Part shown: piece after piece, positions 62,577 to 64,000 of the stretch
Position numbering within the stretch: the stretch's first letter is position 1
How the letters are laid out: every line of letters begins with the position of its first letter
Assembly: GCA_934700345.1 (NCBI GenBank)
Contig: CAKUXP010000006.1
Coordinates: forward strand, 1 to 64,000
DNA: 64,000 nucleotides
Source of the DNA: an uncultured Fibrobacter sp.
GTDB lineage: Bacteria; Fibrobacterota; Fibrobacteria; Fibrobacterales; Fibrobacteraceae
Direction of reading: 5' to 3'
The notes under the pieces: model-generated
What the model was told of the DNA's origin: nothing
What the model saw: only the letters and a program-made list of their open reading frames with translations
Database searches by the model: none
Made by a program: the position numbers and the translations under genes

Positions 62577-63562
62577 AAATGGGACCAGCAGTTCGCTTGA
62601 ATAATTTCCGTTTCTCCGGCGAGATTCCGCATTTCCACGCCCGAACCTTCGAACGCTTCGCCTACGGGATAGACCGGGAGTTTATTTTCCGAGAATATAA
62701 CTTTTGGAATGTCCGACGTGAAGAGGAGACGGTAATCTTCGCCGCCTTTGAGCCAGAATTCCCGAGGATCGATTCCGTATTTTCCGGCAAGCAGGGAAGC
62801 TCCGGGATGCACAGGGATTTTCGCCTCGTCAATCAGGATCTTTACGCCGGAGGAAAGCGAGAGGTGGTTGAGTTCCGAGCTTAGGCCGTCAGAAAGGTCG
62901 ATGCAGCCGCCGGAGACCCCGAGGCGCAGGAGTTTCGACCCGAACCGCTCGTCGATCTTCGGAGACAGATGTTCCGCGACAACTTCCGAAAGTTCCGGGT
63001 CGGAAGCCTTTCCGTGTAAAAAAGCCCAGAGCCCGGCAGCGCTCGCTCCGAGAGGTCCCGAGACATAGACCGTATCGCCCGGACGCGTCCCCGAACGGCG
63101 GAGAGGCTTTCCTTCCGCACGCCCGAGCAGCGTTATCGAGAAAAGCCCCTCGCCCGAAGAAACGATGTCGCCGCCGACAAGGGCGATTCCCCGCTTCCGG
63201 AATCCATCGGCAAAGGCTTTTGCCACGCGTTCCCGGACAATCCGATCCCAGTTCCTGTTCACGCAAATGCCGAGGAGCGCGATTTTCGGGATGCCGCCCA
63301 TCGACGAAATGTCCGAGACGTTCGATACGATGCACTTTTCCACGGCTTCTTCCGGCGACGACCAGTCCAGTCGGAAATGCGAATTTTCGGCGGACATGTC
63401 TTTCGTTACAAGCCAGCCGTCAAAGGCGGCGCAGTCGTCCCCCGCTCCAAACCAGAAGCGTTCCCGCGGGGAGATCCCGTCCATCGGAACACCGCCGGAA
63501 AGAACCTGTTTAATGAAGTCGAATTCCCCGAGAGGGGGAAAATGCAGAGAAGAATTTTCCAT
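62573..63562 (-). CDS. thiL: Thiamine-monophosphate kinase
   Basis: 329 residues of the AIR-synthase/ThiL fold: GAGDDCAAFDG, VSNVSDISSMGGIP, LVGGDIVSSGEG and ISLSDGLSSEL-like GCIDLSDGLSSELNH. It phosphorylates thiamine phosphate to the diphosphate cofactor. First gene of the long minus-strand run. No Shine-Dalgarno; TAGATTTT ends 7 nt before the ATG, suggesting a very short leader. Confidence 0.92.
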   Translation of the reverse strand: MENSSLHFPPLGEFDFIKQVLSGGVPMDGISPRERFWFGAGDDCAAFDGWLVTKDMSAENSHFRLDWSSPEEAVEKCIVSNVSDISSMGGIPKIALLGICVNRNWDRIVRERVAKAFADGFRKRGIALVGGDIVSSGEGLFSITLLGRAEGKPLRRSGTRPGDTVYVSGPLGASAAGLWAFLHGKASDPELSEVVAEHLSPKIDERFGSKLLRLGVSGGCIDLSDGLSSELNHLSLSSGVKILIDEAKIPVHPGASLLAGKYGIDPREFWLKGGEDYRLLFTSDIPKVIFSENKLPVYPVGEAFEGSGVEMRNLAGETEIIQANCWSHL

Positions 63563-63569
63563 TTCGGGA

Positions 63570-63577
63570 AAAATCTA
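63570..63577 (-). promoter_or_regulatory. TAnnTTTT promoter-like box of thiL run
   Basis: TAGATTTT on the minus strand, 7 nt before the thiL ATG, back to back with the box of the divergent gene. Confidence 0.4.
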
Positions 63578-63588
63578 ACTTTTTTAGC

Positions 63589-63596
63589 TATCTTTA
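63589..63596 (+). promoter_or_regulatory. TAnnTTTA promoter-like box of the right-edge gene
   Basis: TATCTTTA ends 4 nt before the GTG start at 63601; no Shine-Dalgarno fits in the gap. Confidence 0.5.
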
Positions 63597-63600
63597 TACC

Positions 63601-64000
63601 GTGGGCCACATTTTTTTCATTGCCGACTCTTCTGCGACCGATCTTTCGGAACTTTCCAACTGGACACTCGATTGGATGCTTTCTCGCGATATGCCTGCAG
63701 ACACGGCAATCTACAGTTGCCAGGGAATCCGCCAAGGCGAAAAGGCGCTCGAGACCCCGCTTTCCCAAGGAGAATCCCCCGCGCTGATAGTCCTCGACCA
63801 CGGAGCCTCCCCGACAAGCGAATCCGTCGCCTTCGGGAAAAAGCTCCGCGACGCGATTCCCGAATCCTGGACAATCGAACTGGTCGAAAAAGATTATCCG
63901 CTGCCCGAACGGAGCGACGAGGCGTTCTTCATGCCGAAGCCCATTCGAAAAAGCGACTGGGAAGACGTTCTGGAACACGTGTTCGTGGAAGCCTGCTCCC
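63601..64000 (+). CDS. Receiver-like domain protein, partial (runs off the window)
   Basis: From a GTG at 63601 the frame is open to the end (133 complete codons). It begins GHIFFIADSSATDLSEL, and has a receiver-like strand ending in Asp66 (ALIVLDHGASPTSES) and a Lys113-Pro in FFMPKPI near the end of the domain, the CheY-fold pattern. The acidic pair usually found after strand 1 is reduced to one Asp (IADSS), so it may be a degenerate receiver. The output part is outside the window. Start chosen because a TATCTTTA box ends 4 nt upstream and the frame is divergent from thiL. Confidence 0.7.
   Translation, partial: MGHIFFIADSSATDLSELSNWTLDWMLSRDMPADTAIYSCQGIRQGEKALETPLSQGESPALIVLDHGASPTSESVAFGKKLRDAIPESWTIELVEKDYPLPERSDEAFFMPKPIRKSDWEDVLEHVFVEACS

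Overview
The window looks like chromosomal DNA from a Gram-negative member of the FCB group, most likely a Fibrobacter-like bacterium (Fibrobacterota). This is inferred from four things: an outer membrane and LPS gene set (kdsB, an Omp85 barrel, RND/TolC efflux, many lipoproteins), gatC, Bacteroidetes-like promoter boxes (TAnnTTTG) in front of many genes, and moderately GC-rich housekeeping genes broken by AT-rich accessory genes. No rRNA, CRISPR array or intact insertion sequence was seen. No database search was possible.

Layout. 1-1000: 5'-truncated repeat protein and a terminator. 1-5.1 kb: two-component cluster (7TM histidine kinase, CheY-like regulator, NtrC-type activator). 5.1-6.2 kb: a small basic ORF with a hairpin inside it, then rpmA and rplU. 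6.2-8.1 kb: AT-rich accessory block (palindromic repeat, lipoprotein, Cys-rich surface protein). 8.3-11.1 kb: divergent GH2 glycosidase. 11.2-12.0 kb: two decayed genes facing each other, next to tRNA-Arg(ACG). 12.2-15.5 kb: lipoprotein and a class A PBP. 15.7-22.0 kb: four-gene Wadjet/MksBEFG (JetABCD) plasmid-defence operon. 22.2-29.3 kb: plus-strand housekeeping run (rlmN, methyltransferase, ychJ, argC, obg, HU, smpB, amidase, yebC). 29.4-35.4 kb: mostly minus strand (ppa, one-POTRA Omp85, rpmE, LysM lipoprotein on plus, hisB, rodZ, maf, nucleotidyltransferase). 35.5-47.3 kb: efflux adaptor plus an RND permease fused to a TolC-type protein, pmbA, hemL, and an AlgI/AlgJ-like O-acylation pair with tRNA-Arg(CCU) between its two genes. 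47.5-49.6 kb: recG. 49.6-63.6 kb: 14 consecutive minus-strand genes with overlapping or very short junctions, mixing type IV pilus/competence genes (pilB, comEA, pilM, pilN) with thiL, pcrA, gatC, kdsB, pyrG, rsmD, coaD, a rhomboid and a PfkB kinase. The right edge cuts a leaderless GTG-start gene with a receiver-like domain.

Four observations deserve most attention. (1) The RND-TolC polypeptide has an internal signal-like segment at the fusion joint. (2) The small basic ORF upstream-antisense of ntrC runs through a perfect hairpin before any stop codon, as arfA-type nonstop rescue genes do. (3) A recurrent TAnnTTTG-type box lies only 4-7 nt from the start codon of several genes that lack a Shine-Dalgarno, which suggests leaderless mRNAs. 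(4) A tRNA lies 11 nt upstream of the AlgJ-like acyltransferase gene.
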